Shown one piece after another: positions 24,012 through 35,710 of a DNA stretch of 64,000 nucleotides (position 1 is its first letter; every line of letters begins with the position of its first letter). Both the position numbers and the translations under genes were made by a program. Below the pieces are notes generated by a model. It worked only from the letters and a program-made list of their open reading frames with translations. It was not told the DNA's origin and did not search any database. The stretch is taken from positions 19,508,621 through 19,572,620 of the forward strand of contig OY992840.1 in NCBI GenBank assembly GCA_963921425.1. Direction: 5' to 3'. This DNA comes from Dryas octopetala. Lineage: Eukaryota; Streptophyta; Magnoliopsida; Rosales; Rosaceae.

Positions 24012-26376
24012 CATTGAGGTATAATGTCTTTGGATTGCTTCAAATAGACATATGGGTTGTGGCATGAAAACTCTATTTCTCTAGAGTACACAAATAAGCT
24101 GGTTTTATGGAAGAGATATTGTACACATGCTTTTGTATACAACCCTCATGAGTCATCATGACATGCTAGTCATGAGGTATCTTTGTGTGACAGAGAGTTT
24201 GTGTCAAATAGTTATATACAAGAATTTTTTGATTTGAATATTTTTTGTGTGACGGACATGTGACCAATCTCTTAATGCGGGACTCACTTTTATGTAATGG
24301 GATCCACATGCATGTTGTATGTTGTGAGAGAAATTATTATATGTGATAGTGACATACAAAAATTCTTGGGACAATGCTGCTACAGTTGCCTATCCTACCC
24401 TTTTTACAACATATATAAATATTTGGTCATGATTAATTCACTAGACCTTTAATTTGGACAGTTTTCCATTCCTTAATTTTTTTTTTGGCCGTCCATTCTT
24501 TAATTTGGACATGTATAAATGAGCAATTTCCTCGACCTTTCTTCTTGGTAAGGAGGCCCTAAGGTCCAAAAGACAGACTAGCCTGGATTTCCTCAACCAT
24601 CCTGAATACTACTGTTTTTCTTTTCCCTTTTTGTTTTATATTAAATTTGTTTTTCCTGGGTCTTGGATGTTCATAGTGATTTTGATTGCATATTTTGACA
24701 CAATATACAATATTAATGCAGCTGAACTGCTAGGACTTCCCTTGATTCCTGCATACTCTGAAGCTTCTGGAGATCAAGTGCTTCATGGAGTCAATTACGC
24801 TTCTGCAGCAGCTGGAATCCTTGATATCACCGGCAGAAACTTTGTAATTAAGCATGCACTTCATTCATAATTTAGCTACATTAATACGCATTTTACTCTT
24901 AAATTCACATGGATATTAGGCAGGATTATAACTTTACATGATGCTTGTTCAATCTTTTTCCAAATTCCAAGATATCACTCATTAGGAGACAGATTCATCA
25001 TCTAAAACTCCTACTCATTCATATTCAAAATACTATACTGTAGTCTCTAATAGAGGGTAATGCTCTGTTATTAGAAATCAATGTTGTACATTCAAACGAG
25101 AATTGAAATTATCAATGGACCATATTAATAGTTTAGCGACATAACATAACATGTCATACTGACAAGAAAAAAAATTCCTCTCTAATACATATATGCACCT
25201 ACATGCATGTGTATCTGCCATTGTACTCTAAACTACAATTCACAGCTAGCCAATCTTTGTATGCAACTTAAATATTTGGTAGGAATTGTTAATTTTGTCA
25301 GGTGGGCCGGATACCTTTTGGCCAACAAATAAGGAACTTCCAGAACACACTTGATCAGATAACAAATAATCTGGGGGCAGATGATGTGGCCCAGGCCATT
25401 GCAAAGTGCATATTTTTTGTGGGAATGGGCAGCAATGACTACCTAAACAATTACCTCATGCCCAACTATGCAACCCGGACTCAGTATAATGCCCAACAAT
25501 TTTCTGATCTCTTGGTGCAGCAATACACCCAACAACTCTCTGTAAGAACTTCACCTCAACCATATGTGGCCTTTGTATGCATGCATGCCCTTTCCCTTTA
25601 ATTGTCGAGTAATGCTACATAGACCACATTTTTAGAACTGAATATGGTATATGTCAAACCTAACTCCATTACATATATGATACACAATATGTGGTCTAAT
25701 TAAATGTGATACGAATAGTTTTATTGTTAATTTACATGTTACAAAGGCTCTAGAATGACCTAAGCCTCTTTCTGTATGTGACATGTTACAGAGACTCTAC
25801 AATCTTGGTGCTCGAAAATTTGTTCTTGCCGGATTAGGGCGAATGGGTTGCATTCCAAGTATTTTGGCCCAAAGTGCAAATGGAAGCTGCTCAGAGGAAG
25901 TTAATCGACTTGTTCTACCCTTTAATGCAAATGTGAAGACAATGATCAGCAATCTTAATACCAACTTACCTGGTGCCAAATTCATCTACATTGACATTGC
26001 TCGGATGTTCCAAGATCTACTCACCAATGCTAGAGCTTATGGTATGAATCCCTTGCTACTATTTAAGTCATATTTCTTTATTGAAAATTACCTTTAGGTT
26101 TGTTTTAAACTGAGTTCATAAATTTCTTTTGCAAATTTGTTTGTAGGATTCACTGTTGCCAATCGTGGATGCTGCGGCATTGGGCGTAACAGAGGGCAAA
26201 TTACATGTCTTCCAATGCAAACACCATGCCCGAATCGCAACCAGTATGTGTTCTGGGATGCATTCCACCCAACAGCAGCAGTGAATATCTTGTTGGGGAG
26301 GAAAGCTTTCAGTGGGGACCTTAGCCTTGTTTATCCCATGAACATACAGCAGCTTGCCACTCTTAACATTAATTGA
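23419..26376 (+). CDS. GDSL esterase/lipase, At1g71691-like, secreted
   Basis: Exons: 23419-23737, 24722-24843, 25302-25541, 25792-26041 and 26147-26376; 1161 nt, 386 residues, five exons as usual for plant GDSL lipases. Residues 1-26 form a signal peptide ending AVWA, followed by a Gln/Gly-rich linker (GQGQGQGG, about 38-45). Block I is [14 protein letters not shown] with nucleophile Ser62; block III is [11 protein letters not shown] with Asn192; block V is FWDAFHPT with Asp348 and His351, so the catalytic set is complete. Such enzymes hydrolyse esters of lipids, cutin-type or acetylated wall substrates outside the cell; the substrate here is unknown. The reading frame demands that exon 1 end in ATAG before a GC donor (GCCAGT), followed at once by a (CT)n run. 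The gene faces a second GDSL gene tail to tail, 522 bp away. Gene family certain; orthologue assignment rests on memory. Confidence 0.92.
23752..23799 (+). repeat. (CT)n microsatellite just inside GDSL intron 1
   Basis: About 23 CT units start 14 bp after the GC donor of exon 1. Confidence 0.95.
23951..24008 (+). repeat. (GT)n(GA)n compound microsatellite
   Basis: About 8 GT units pass directly into about 20 GA units, within intron 1 of the first GDSL gene. Confidence 0.95.
25610..25735. mobile_element. Small MITE-like element in GDSL intron 3
   Basis: AATGCTACATAGACCACAT on the left pairs imperfectly with ATATGTGGTCTAATTAAATG on the right. The AATGCTAC..CCACATTTTT end resembles the MITEs at 6061 and 35033. 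Ends are approximate. Confidence 0.45.
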
Positions 26377-26898
26377 AACCAACCAGTAGAAAAACTTATG
26401 ATATGTTTCTAAGGAATATGCACCAATTTAGCTCTATCCATTTTCTTGTTACTAATTTGTTTGAGTGTGTGGAAAATGTAACAAATCAAAGACTGCTGTC
26501 CATGCATGTACTGCTGCTACTACAAATTAATTGCAACCACTTCTATTTGATTTAGATGGTGTCATTTACAGAGTGAGAAACCTGATTCCCCTTTTCTTTC
26601 ATCATTTGTTAATGTTGTGTGGAAGCTGGTGGATGAGTCTGGCCATGAATTTTCACGAAGCCACACACACCAAACATGTCGATACTCCCCCAATTTATGT
26701 ACTTATATGTCTTTTGATACCCACATGAATTGAAAACACATAATAATGTGAAAAGCAGAATTACTAAAACACAAAAGAAAAAAAGAAACGTTTTATTACC
26801 ATTGATTAGCAATAAGCTGAAAAGCATTGCAGTAGTTAACAATTCATAAGAAATTGAGAATCATAAGGCTCTTGCATGAAGTTCCAAACCCCTTAATG
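26377..26898. other. Shared 3' spacer of the two convergent GDSL genes
   Basis: This 522-bp region must hold both 3' untranslated regions. No gene or repeat is evident; transcripts from the two strands could overlap here. Confidence 0.6.
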
Positions 26899-29800
26899 TT
26901 ATAGCATAGCCAGTCGTTGTATATTAATTGGATATGCATATGATTGTGTACTGGAACTGTATGCTGCCTTGCCTAGCATAATGTTTGCTGCCTCTGTTGG
27001 ATGAAAAGCATCCCAAAACAAGTACTTTGTACGATCTGCACAGGCTTGTTGAAGAGGAAGACAAGTTATCTGCCCATTGTTCCTTCCCACCCCACAACAT
27101 CCCTTGTCTATCACTTCAAATCCTGCACCATTAAGCAGGGTTAGATACGAAATTGATGACAAATATCATTTGCAACATAAATTTGGAATATATATCTTGG
27201 CTCAAATTGGAAAGAAGATATGGATGCATAGTTAGATTACCATAAGCTGATGCATTTTGATAGAGATCAACGTTGCTTTGGTAAGCATCAAGGTAGACAA
27301 ACTTGGCTCCAGGCAGTTGACCACTATTGAAATGGTCAACAAGTTTTTTAAGGCCTGAGTTGAAAAGAAGGATAGCCTTGTTGATGCTTTCATTGCACCT
27401 ACTGCTATTCTTCTTGCCCTGATATCTTGCTAGTTGATATGGTATGCAGCCAATTTGGCCAACTGCTGTCACAATCACCTTCCGAGCACCCAATGCATAC
27501 AATTGCTGAGAAGGAAAGAACAAATATGCATGAACAAATTTAATTATACAGTTTCACAATTAATTGTATTTCTACATGAACATAATCCTATTGGAAGCAT
27601 GAGAGATCCCTTAAATAAGTTTATTTAAGGAATCTCTTGTTGGGTTCATTTTGCATTGTTATTCGATGATCGAACCATCTATTTTTTAAGTCTACGTTTA
27701 AGAATATCTTTACATGGAATTTGACAAATTGAATTGTACCAAAATAAATTAATGAAGTGTTTCCGATAAGCACTGAAATTTTCACAATTCAATCAAACCG
27801 TTAAAAGGTTTTTAAATTATCTAGTTTTTCGCATGAATGATCCTTATATAAAAACTTAAAAAATAGATGGTTCTGATCATTGAACTACAATGCAGAGTAA
27901 ATTGCACAAAGAGATTCCTTAAACAAACTCATACAAGGGATCTTTGAATAGAAATTCCCACATATAATTGTCTTGATGTTAACTTGTAATCACATACACA
28001 TACATATAGTTTTATCCGCAAAAGACTGACTACTTGTCACCCAAGAAAGGGCTTCATGGGAGGGAGATTAAGCTTTGGATATATAATTCAATGATTCACA
28101 TAGTGACTGGGATTCTCATGTGTGGTCCCTATTAAAATCTTACACATTATGGCTCTAATTAATACCATATTCTGAGGAACCTATTAGTTAAAGAAATATA
28201 TCCAATAATTATATGTAAGTTTTATTAGACACCTAACTCAATCAATGTGAGAGTAAGGCTCAACAAACCTTGAGAGTACTGACACTAGAATTCACATTCA
28301 CCAATAACTACTTACACAGTCAGCAGGCGTGAGTAGTCCTTTATTAGTGCAGCAGCATAAGCTTTTGCAGAGTAATCCGAACTGGTTGTGTAGAAGTTGG
28401 GCATGAAATAGTTGTTAAGATAATCATTGCTTCCCATCCCAGAATAGAATATGCATCTGCTCAGATAGCTGTTAAGTGCATTGGCGTCTCCCCTAAAGAA
28501 CCTTCTCATTTCTAGCACTGTATTCCCAAAGTTTGACAATTGTTGGTTCATCGACGTGTGGGCACCCTGTAGAGATTAACAAATCACCATCTACTTCACA
28601 AAATCTTAATTCTCATTCATAATTTTTATTTTGAAAGTTATTTTGCATGTATATACAGGGGCGAATCTAGGATTTCAAAGTGGGGTGGGCTAAACTTAGC
28701 TTACGAACTATTTTTGTCTTAAAAAAAAAAAAAGTTGCACCTAGTTAATTAGGGGGGACGTAATGGCAAATACTATATAACACTATCTAAGTTGCGCCCA
28801 ACGTTTCTTCACTAAGTAAAAATTATTAATTATCAATTAATTATCGATACTATTAATTAGAAAATTCTCGTTCAATGGGGATGATCATACATTCAGCCAG
28901 AAATTTATCGTCTATCTTGTTTCGAAGTCGATTTTTTAATAAACCTCATAAATGAAAATGCTCATTCTTTCGGTGATGTAGCAACATAAAGAGTCAACAC
29001 CAGACGAATCAATCTATCAATCAAGTCGTAGTCTTTTGCCAACCCTATTTCTACTAATTTAATAAACAGTTGAGAAAAAAATAAAAAACAAAGACCATGG
29101 AGATATAAACCCAAATTAAAACTAATATAATACCTTATTAGAGACTTAGAGCTAGAACTGTGTGTGGTGGGGGCTAGGAGATGAGAGAGATCTATGTGTT
29201 GCTCTCATTTGCATAGGTAAGAAGTTTTGGGGATCAGGGGAAAAGGAAACAATTTAATTAAAATAATTTTTTATTCTTTGGTGGGTTAATAACTTAATGT
29301 TCAGCACATGATTACTGTCATGGAATGATGAGTTAATTAACTTAATGTTCAGCAAAACCAATAAATAAAAGGGCCAATGGGATTTGGATGGAAATGAACT
29401 GGGCTAGGCTTCAAATGTATACAACTAAGCTTAAAAAAACCCAAAAAAGCACCTGGGCTGCAGCCCAGGCAGCCCATAACATAGATTCGCCCCTGTGTAT
29501 ATAGCATTAGGAACTTCTATATAAAGAGCTTGGATTTGGGTCATGTAAGAAGATAATGGATTCAGAAAAAAGATATTAGGGGTGGTTAGATTTTCATCAT
29601 TGGGTGCATTATGAGATTGTTCATGAGTGTAGACTGTAGGAAATTGAAGCATCCAACCAAAATAAATTGGTAATAAATAGAGAGGCCCAATTACTTATAA
29701 AGGACTAAACAAAGGTATATATTTCTAATGTGAGATTTTTCTTTCAACAAAAGACGATTGTTTGCGAGTAATGTACGTGAATAACTGAATATCACATATC

Positions 29801-30525
29801 AATGACGAATGAGAGTTTCCCACATGAATTATTATGACCGTCGAAAGCAAGACTCTTACCAAATTCTCTCCTGTTTCATCTCGGATGCCTGATGCACCTG
29901 ATGCAAAATTCACTCCCCTCAGAAGTGCGGCTCCACGTGTTCTTGAATAAGGGGGAATATAAGTACGAAACCCCATAAGTTGAGCTGCAAATGCCACAAG
30001 AATGTATACCAGCTCAATTAATCAGAACTAATTCAAGCTTTGAGCTCCAATTAATATTTTACTCATTGATGTGTATCACAAATTAATATAAATAGATACA
30101 ATAATGTTTGATTACAATTACTAGATGTACACATTTTCTTACTATATGATAGCTCACCACGTTATATAGCGACGTATATATACTTATTACATCAATTATT
30201 ATTATTATGATCAATTATTACGTATCAACTATTACATGATGTAGTCAGTTAATATGATGATACAATTACCTAGTACATCAACAAAGGTTCGACCGTTGGT
30301 GAAGCGGCCAGTGGCACCCTGTGGGAAGTCAATGCCATAAGGCCTATAATTGGCCCTAGCAAGTGTGAGCATCCCATTGTTATTTCCATTGTCAACCAAG
30401 GAGTCACCAAAAATGAAGAAACAAGGCACTTGGGGCTGCTGTGGCTGTGAGCAAGCCCTGGCACTCAACCGCAGCCAAAAGACAATAAATAACAAACCCA
30501 ACTCATTAAACTTCATCCTCATCAT
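26899..30525 (-). CDS. GDSL esterase/lipase, At1g29670/At5g45670-like, secreted
   Basis: Minus-strand exons, 5' to 3': 30525-30270, 29984-29860, 28566-28318, 27505-27241 and 27122-26899; 1119 nt, 372 residues. The N-terminus (about 1-26, hydrophobic LGLLFIVFWL then SARACS) is a signal peptide. Block I is FIFGDSLVDNGNNN with Ser42, block [14 protein letters not shown] with Asn174, block V FWDAFHPT with Asp336 and His339, so the enzyme looks active. The start is the first of three clustered Met codons (MMRM); the second or third would also keep the signal peptide. At the exon 3 end two GT donors overlap (GTGTAAGT); only the upstream one keeps the frame. Intron 2 holds a hAT transposon relic and intron 3 a MITE. 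It is the diverged, inverted neighbour of the first GDSL gene. Predicted extracellular lipid or wall ester hydrolase; substrate unknown. Confidence 0.92.
27601..27950. mobile_element. MITE with long inverted arms in GDSL intron 3
   Basis: GAGATCCCTTAAATAAGTTT and AAGGAATCTCTTGT on the left match, inverted, the sequence around 27840-27950; AACCATCTATTTTTTAAGT also recurs inverted. The arms are roughly 120 bp each. No target duplication could be fixed. Confidence 0.65.
28656..29495. mobile_element. Degenerate hAT transposon in GDSL intron 2
   Basis: The 840-bp element starts CAGGGGCGAATCTAGG and ends AGATTCGCCCCTG, near-perfect inverted ends of hAT type. It is bounded by an exact 8-bp duplication TGTATATA (28648-28655 and 29496-29503). 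On the minus strand about 28870-29070 a broken frame reads DRLIRLVLTLYVATSPKE, then AFSFMRFIKK, which is the hATC dimerisation region of hAT transposases (TTF-zinc-finger type). The rest of the transposase is missing, so it is not autonomous. Confidence 0.85.
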
Positions 30526-31878
30526 TATGTTTGAATATTGGAATGATGAGAAAGCTAGCTCATTGGTGCAGTTTTATACACATTTTTTGGGACCCGGTTT
30601 TTTTTTTTTCTTTTGCTATTATGGTATTCATATGTGTAATATGGTTGTGAGTTGTAAGCAACTTTTAGTTGTGGATCATGTGTGTTTTCACTTTTTACAC
30701 TCAAGCAGCGGTGATAGCTTGCTATCATCTCGTGAGCTACATTAATGTCATAGATACAAATAATAGTAACAAATAGAGAAACAGATGAGAATCGAATATA
30801 ATAATGACAGTATATGTATATGGTGGAAGAGTCTAGAGCAAATGACAACTTACACAGGGTGTTTAACAACTTGTACTTCATCATTTTAATTTTTTCAAAT
30901 TAATACATAATATTTTGTTCTACTTGCATTGACTACTGCCGTCTGTTTGATCATCTAATCAGATGTTAATTGATAACGTGATAAAATGTGGGACGTGCAA
31001 TTGCAATGTCATCAATTAATGTCTTATTAGTGATGTCTACTACATAAAAATTGACCACAATTTCTCTAAGAAGACATGATATCTGAGATAAAGGGAACAA
31101 TGGTGTGTTAACTGTACACTTGTATAAACTTATTGTACTTGTATGTCTCATAACATGTTAGGTCGCGTGATGAGATGAGAGAGATAGACACATAAACTAT
31201 ATGCCCCGTGATGATTTTTCTAAACGTGGAGTGGTGATGGCCTCCAAAAGGAACTTCCTAGCTCCGCCCTGGTTGCTGAATGCTAAGAACTTAATGAAGT
31301 CTGTAGTACTAAGTTTTGGAAGGCCTAAAAGAGACCAGGCAAGAAATTAGGGATGGGTTGTATAGCTTGGATATGTGTAACATATGATCTGGATGATCAT
31401 GTTATACTTATAATTAAGCATCCGAACAATACTAAAATAGGAAATAGGATTGTTCTATGTGATGATATCATGCTTATATTTAAAACATCGTAGTTTAAGA
31501 GTTTAGAGCATAGTGTTATAGCAAATGACTAAAAGCTTATGGGTGGATACCCAAAGTTTATGTTAAGCCTATCAAGCTCTTTACAAACAGCCCTACAAAG
31601 CTGTGCTGATTGCATACCATCTCGCTTTCATTTAAAGGCCAGACACTATATTATTGGATTGGATATGTTAAATGGCTGAATTCAAGTGTATTCAAGAAAA
31701 AAGCTTCTAATTTGAAGAAAGAAGATGGGAAAAAGATTGACTAGTCATAAGCAAATAGGTTTCATTACCAAGTTGTGTTGTCATTTAAATTGTGCAATCA
31801 ATTACAGTCAAGACCAAATGCAGTCAAAACTAGAATTACAAAATGTTTATATCAGCACTCCAGATTCCTTGAAATGCA
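30526..31878. other. Spacer between the second GDSL gene and the 137-residue gene
   Basis: It contains the promoter of the minus-strand GDSL gene and the 3' untranslated region of the minus-strand gene to its right. A lone hAT-like end, TAGCTCCGCCCTG, is seen near 31259. No convincing coding sequence. Confidence 0.6.
30571..30578 (-). promoter_or_regulatory. Candidate TATA box of the second GDSL gene
   Basis: On the minus strand TATAAAAC lies 46-53 bp upstream of the ATG at 30525. Confidence 0.45.
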
Positions 31879-34020
31879 TCAACGAACACGACGAACTTTC
31901 TCTTCCTGTCCTAACCCAAGTGATTTCTGTGCACCTGCAATGCCTTCAGGATCTGCAATACAAGAAACCACAATAAGATCAGATACTAGATAAAATTAAG
32001 GTAAATCATTAACATATATTAATTTACAAAACTGGAGGGACAAAATGTCAAAGGTTTGTCCAGATGGCCACATTTTAAATTAATTGGCCTGCAAGTAAGA
32101 GATAAAGTGTATGCAGATTCAGGAAAAATTTGACTTAAAACTTAGATTCAGAAGTTATGTTGGCCAACCATGAGGATGAAGGTTTCCCTTCAATATGATA
32201 ATGAACCCTGATGAGAGAAATTATTGATCCCTCCTACTCAGTTTAAAAAGATATTATCTGAAGCATTACACCATAAATAAGAACTAGATACTGTAAATTA
32301 GTGGAAGAAACAGCTTAAAAGCACTTAGTACATAGTACGCTCCCATAAGTAGATAGCTATATAGCATGGTCACTTCACTCACGGGAAGGTGGGGTGGGAA
32401 AAACAATGAGCTTTATTTATTTATCTTTTTCCTTTTTGATTCAAAGAATATTTTTTAGCGTTCATCATCTTGGCACCCACAATGTGTAAGCAGATAAACT
32501 TACCAAAAAACTGTGTGAAAATGCGAGTGAAGAAGTTCAAGTTGCGGGAGACATTGTAAGCCATGGCCGGTGGAAGAGGTTTCACAACGGTGTCGATGCT
32601 AAAAACTCGTTGAAGGAACTGCAACCAGAGTTGTTACACATCAATTATCAAAGAACAGATTCAGATGCAAATTTTATACAAATAAATTAGAAGGAATCAT
32701 GGAAATTTTATGTCACATACATAAAACATAGAGATGTAAGTCAAATAATTTAAAGCAGATATCTGAGCAGCTGCTAGATAGTCAATTCATTATGGAGTCC
32801 AAACTTTGCTTGGACTGTCTTCTAAATTGGTGAAACATGAAAGATACACAAACAAAGAGTTATTGCCTGCATAGTATTGCCAAGGCGTTCTTCCAGATTT
32901 AGTAAGGGGTTCTGATCCTTCACTAAGTGCAAGTACAGAACACAAATATTTCTGAAACACCAGCAGGATGGGTTTACGGAAATCTGGTTTTTGGCAGTCA
33001 TGCCTTGGTTCTACATCCTTACCACCCAAAGAGTTATTAAGTATGTGTTTTGAACATAAGGACCGACAAGTTCAAACTTAGAAGGACTTGTTCAAATTTG
33101 GCATGTAATGACCTCAAACTCCCAATAATAGATATATCTACGCTTTATGAGCCGAGTCTTCAATCTATGAAAAATAATCAGTTAACCACCCAATATGTTA
33201 AAATCTCTTCAATGAGAAACTCTTGTCCACTTCAACACTTACAACACATAACTCTCAACACTTCTATAGCTATGTCATGAAGCATTTAAAGCTTACAAGA
33301 AGAAAATAAGTCAATAACATTGCAAAACGATTCTTATTCCCACAAATTCACATGCATTGAGTCCAGAAACATGTCTAATACAAAGCTTGGTCTGTAGAAC
33401 CTCAACTTTTTACAGGGAGAAAAAATAAGCATAGCATTCCTTAAAACAATTCGAGATCCGCTTTGTAAGCTATTGACTACCAAATTTATGTAGCATATGG
33501 AGCAGCACACAATAAAGATAGACAACCCATAAAAACACAAGACCCAAAATTTTCAGAATCATATCCTAATCCAAGGAAACATCACATTAGCAAATCACTG
33601 TATAATAACAGAAAACACTAAAATGAAGAAGTTCCTAGCATGTAACCAAGAAATCGTCAATTGGGTATTCAAAGAAACACATTGTTTGTCCCAAATTGAA
33701 CCACAAATTAGCAAAAACAACCAAATGAACAACAAGTTTGAGAGCGTAACATCAAAGTATACATTAAATTGCCAACTGGGTAATCTCAAAAGGACCTGAA
33801 AGTTACGCTGGAAGCTGTAGCGGAGCTCAGGGTCGATCTCAGTGAGAGAGTCATCATCGTAGTCTTGGTCGCGCTTGGTCTTCTTGCGAGGGACGTGCAT
33901 GGTCGGAGTCGAACCTGGCTGGCTCGTCACTTTGAGCTTGGCGTCTTTGAATTCATCTTCGGCCTCCTCTGCAACCCTCCATGGTGCTGAAGACATCAAC
34001 TGCTTCTTTGTCTTCGTCAT
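31879..34020 (-). CDS. Conserved plant protein of unknown function, 137 residues
   Basis: Minus-strand exons: 34020-33796, 32618-32504 and 31952-31879; 414 nt, 137 residues, with clean GT-AG sites and no frame break. I recall highly similar small proteins in other plants but no assigned function. The N-terminal half (1-75) is hydrophilic and charged: MTKTKKQLMSSAPWR, a Lys-rich KKTKRDQ stretch and an acidic DDDSLTEIDPEL. The C-terminal part is more hydrophobic, with FLQRVFSIDTVVKPLPPAMA and a NLNFFTRIFTQFF stretch likely to form an amphipathic helix, ending in a basic EEKVRRVR tail. No signal peptide, membrane span or catalytic motif is visible. It may be a small adaptor or complex subunit, but this is speculation. 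Upstream it has TGGGCC and TGGGCT motifs (34195 and 34220), as in housekeeping genes. Confidence 0.85.
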
Positions 34021-34194
34021 GTTTTCTCAATCAACAGACACTCGGTGATGCCTTGGCGAAGAGTCTGAAGGAAGATGGAGCGTATATTTAGATAAGGGGC
34101 CGTGTTTGGCAGGGTGGAGTTGCTTGCTCTGTTCGAAGAGGATGGATACCTTATTCTCGAACTAGTGTGTGTATCAGGACAACATATTGCTATA

Positions 34195-34225
34195 TGGGCC
34201 AAACAAATGCCCAAAATTTTGGGCT
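34195..34225. promoter_or_regulatory. Site II-like motifs upstream of the 137-residue gene
   Basis: TGGGCC (34195-34200), GCCCA (34209-34213) and TGGGCT (34220-34225) cluster within 31 bp, about 175-205 bp upstream of the minus-strand ATG at 34020. Confidence 0.45.
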
Positions 34226-34328
34226 TCAACTCTTCATACAAAGACTAACAACCACAACCTATAGGCTTAATTGCAATCTCCAAATGCTGCCACATGTGTT
34301 AAATATAAAATTTTACTTAATCTTAATA

Positions 34329-34740
34329 GAGGGAGGCTATGCAAACCACCCTTTTATGCTGAGTTGACCACCCTAATAAATGTTTTTCAACTTTTTTCCT
34401 ATTTTACCCTTTATTGCAAAAACATGATAAAATCACCCAGATCCATTCGGTAGTCATCTATCGAAATATCCACCAATGTTCGGCAGATAAGTGTCGAATA
34501 AATACAAATATTTCAGCAGATAACTGTCGAATGCCTTTTTCATTTCCATTCGGTAGTTATCCACCGAATAATCCACCAATGTTCAGCAGATAACTGTCGA
34601 ATAATCATAAATATTTCGGTAGATAACTGTCGAATGACCCAACGAACAAAATTGAAATTTTTTTGTTTTAAGGGTAAAGTTGGAATTTTAAAATAGGGTG
34701 GTCAACTTAGCAATTTAAGGTGGTCTGAATAGCATTGGCC
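34329..34740. mobile_element. Mutator-type MITE with 90-bp internal tandem repeat
   Basis: The 412-bp element starts GAGGGAGGCTATGCAAACCA and ends TGGTCTGAATAGCATTGGCC; the 22-nt ends align without gaps as imperfect inverted repeats. An exact 9-bp duplication ATCTTAATA flanks it (34320-34328 and 34741-34749), the Mutator length. A further inverted pair, AGTTGACCACCCTA/TAGGGTGGTCAACTT, lies just inside. The core holds two 90-bp direct repeats (34444-34533 and 34547-34636), each CATTCGGTAG...CTGTCGAATG. Confidence 0.85.
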
Positions 34741-35032
34741 ATCTTAATATTGTTGGTTCATATTTATTTTATCCAGCGATTTGGAGTTTTGAAACCGAAT
34801 CCTTCGATTTGGTTTGGTTCTTTAAACAAACCAGATAAGAAAAAAAAGAAACAAACCGGATCATAAATTGGTTCAATCGAAAATCAGGAATGCCAAGTGC
34901 CAACCCCTACTAATGGGCCGGCTTTGAGAGTGTGTGGAATGTGTTCCATATATGGCTCTATACAATATCGGCCTCTTATTAATATTTAGCCCACTAATTC
35001 AATCTCTATGATACTATGATAGTTTTTTCAGT

Positions 35033-35215
35033 AATGCTACACTTACCACATTTTTATACCACAATTGCATACCATCTTACATGGCATTCATACATTGGAC
35101 ACTACAAATTAAAAAATAAAACTTAAAAAAGAAAAAGGAAATACCCTTCCAGTAAAGTAATGACACATCAGGTGGGATACAAATGTGGGAAAAAAAATGT
35201 GGGACAAATAGCATT
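35033..35215. mobile_element. Small MITE, copy 2 of the family at 6061
   Basis: AATGCTACACTTACCACATT on the left pairs imperfectly with AATGTGGGACAAATAGCATT on the right. Internal ACCATCTTACATGGCATTCA and ATTGGACACTA blocks are the reverse complement of those at 6061-6260. Flanking TA may be the target site. Confidence 0.65.
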
Positions 35216-35344
35216 ATTGTAGTTTTTTAACCAACAGCTTTTTTGTGGATTTCTTTTATTTTTGATTAGGAGAAAGTGAATCGGACATAGGTGCAGGAGA
35301 TGGGTCTCTTTGATTTTACACAACCCAATTCTACTTTTTCAAAA

Positions 35345-35710
35345 GACCCAAGTTATTTCGATCACCTTATTTTTAAATTCTTTTAAATAAAAAATTTAAA
35401 GTTTATTTATTGGGTCATTTAGCACTTGTCTATCGAAATATTTGTAATTATTCGACACCTAACTGTCGAATATTGGCGGAGTTTTTGATAAGTAACCACC
35501 GAATGGAAATAAACAAAACATTCGATAGTATTCAGCCGAACATTGTCATTATATTCGGCCATAAGCTGTCAAACTCCTTAATATATTTCGGTGACATACT
35601 GTCGAATGAGTCTGGGTAATTCTATAATTTTTTGTAGAATAGAAGAAAAAATTGTTCAAAATATATTAAAGTGGTTAACTTAATGGAGAGTGGTCGAAAT
35701 AGCTTCTGCC
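35345..35710. mobile_element. Second Mutator-type MITE of the 34329 family
   Basis: It starts GACCCAAGTTATTTCGATCA and ends GGTCGAAATAGCTTCTGCC, ends related to those at 34329-34740. Internal ATTCGACACCTAACTGTCGAAT and TTCGGTGACATACTGTCGAATG motifs match that element's repeats. The flanks are TTTTCAAAA (35336-35344) and TTATCAAAA (35711-35719), a 9-bp target duplication with one mismatch, so this copy is older or has mutated. Confidence 0.75.

Noticed and set aside
30350..30745. 131-codon plus-strand open frame
   Set aside because: It is antisense to exon 1 of the minus-strand GDSL gene.
34444..34636. CRISPR-like array
   Set aside because: The repeated units are two 90-bp tandem copies inside a plant MITE with inverted ends; there are no spacers and this is a eukaryote.
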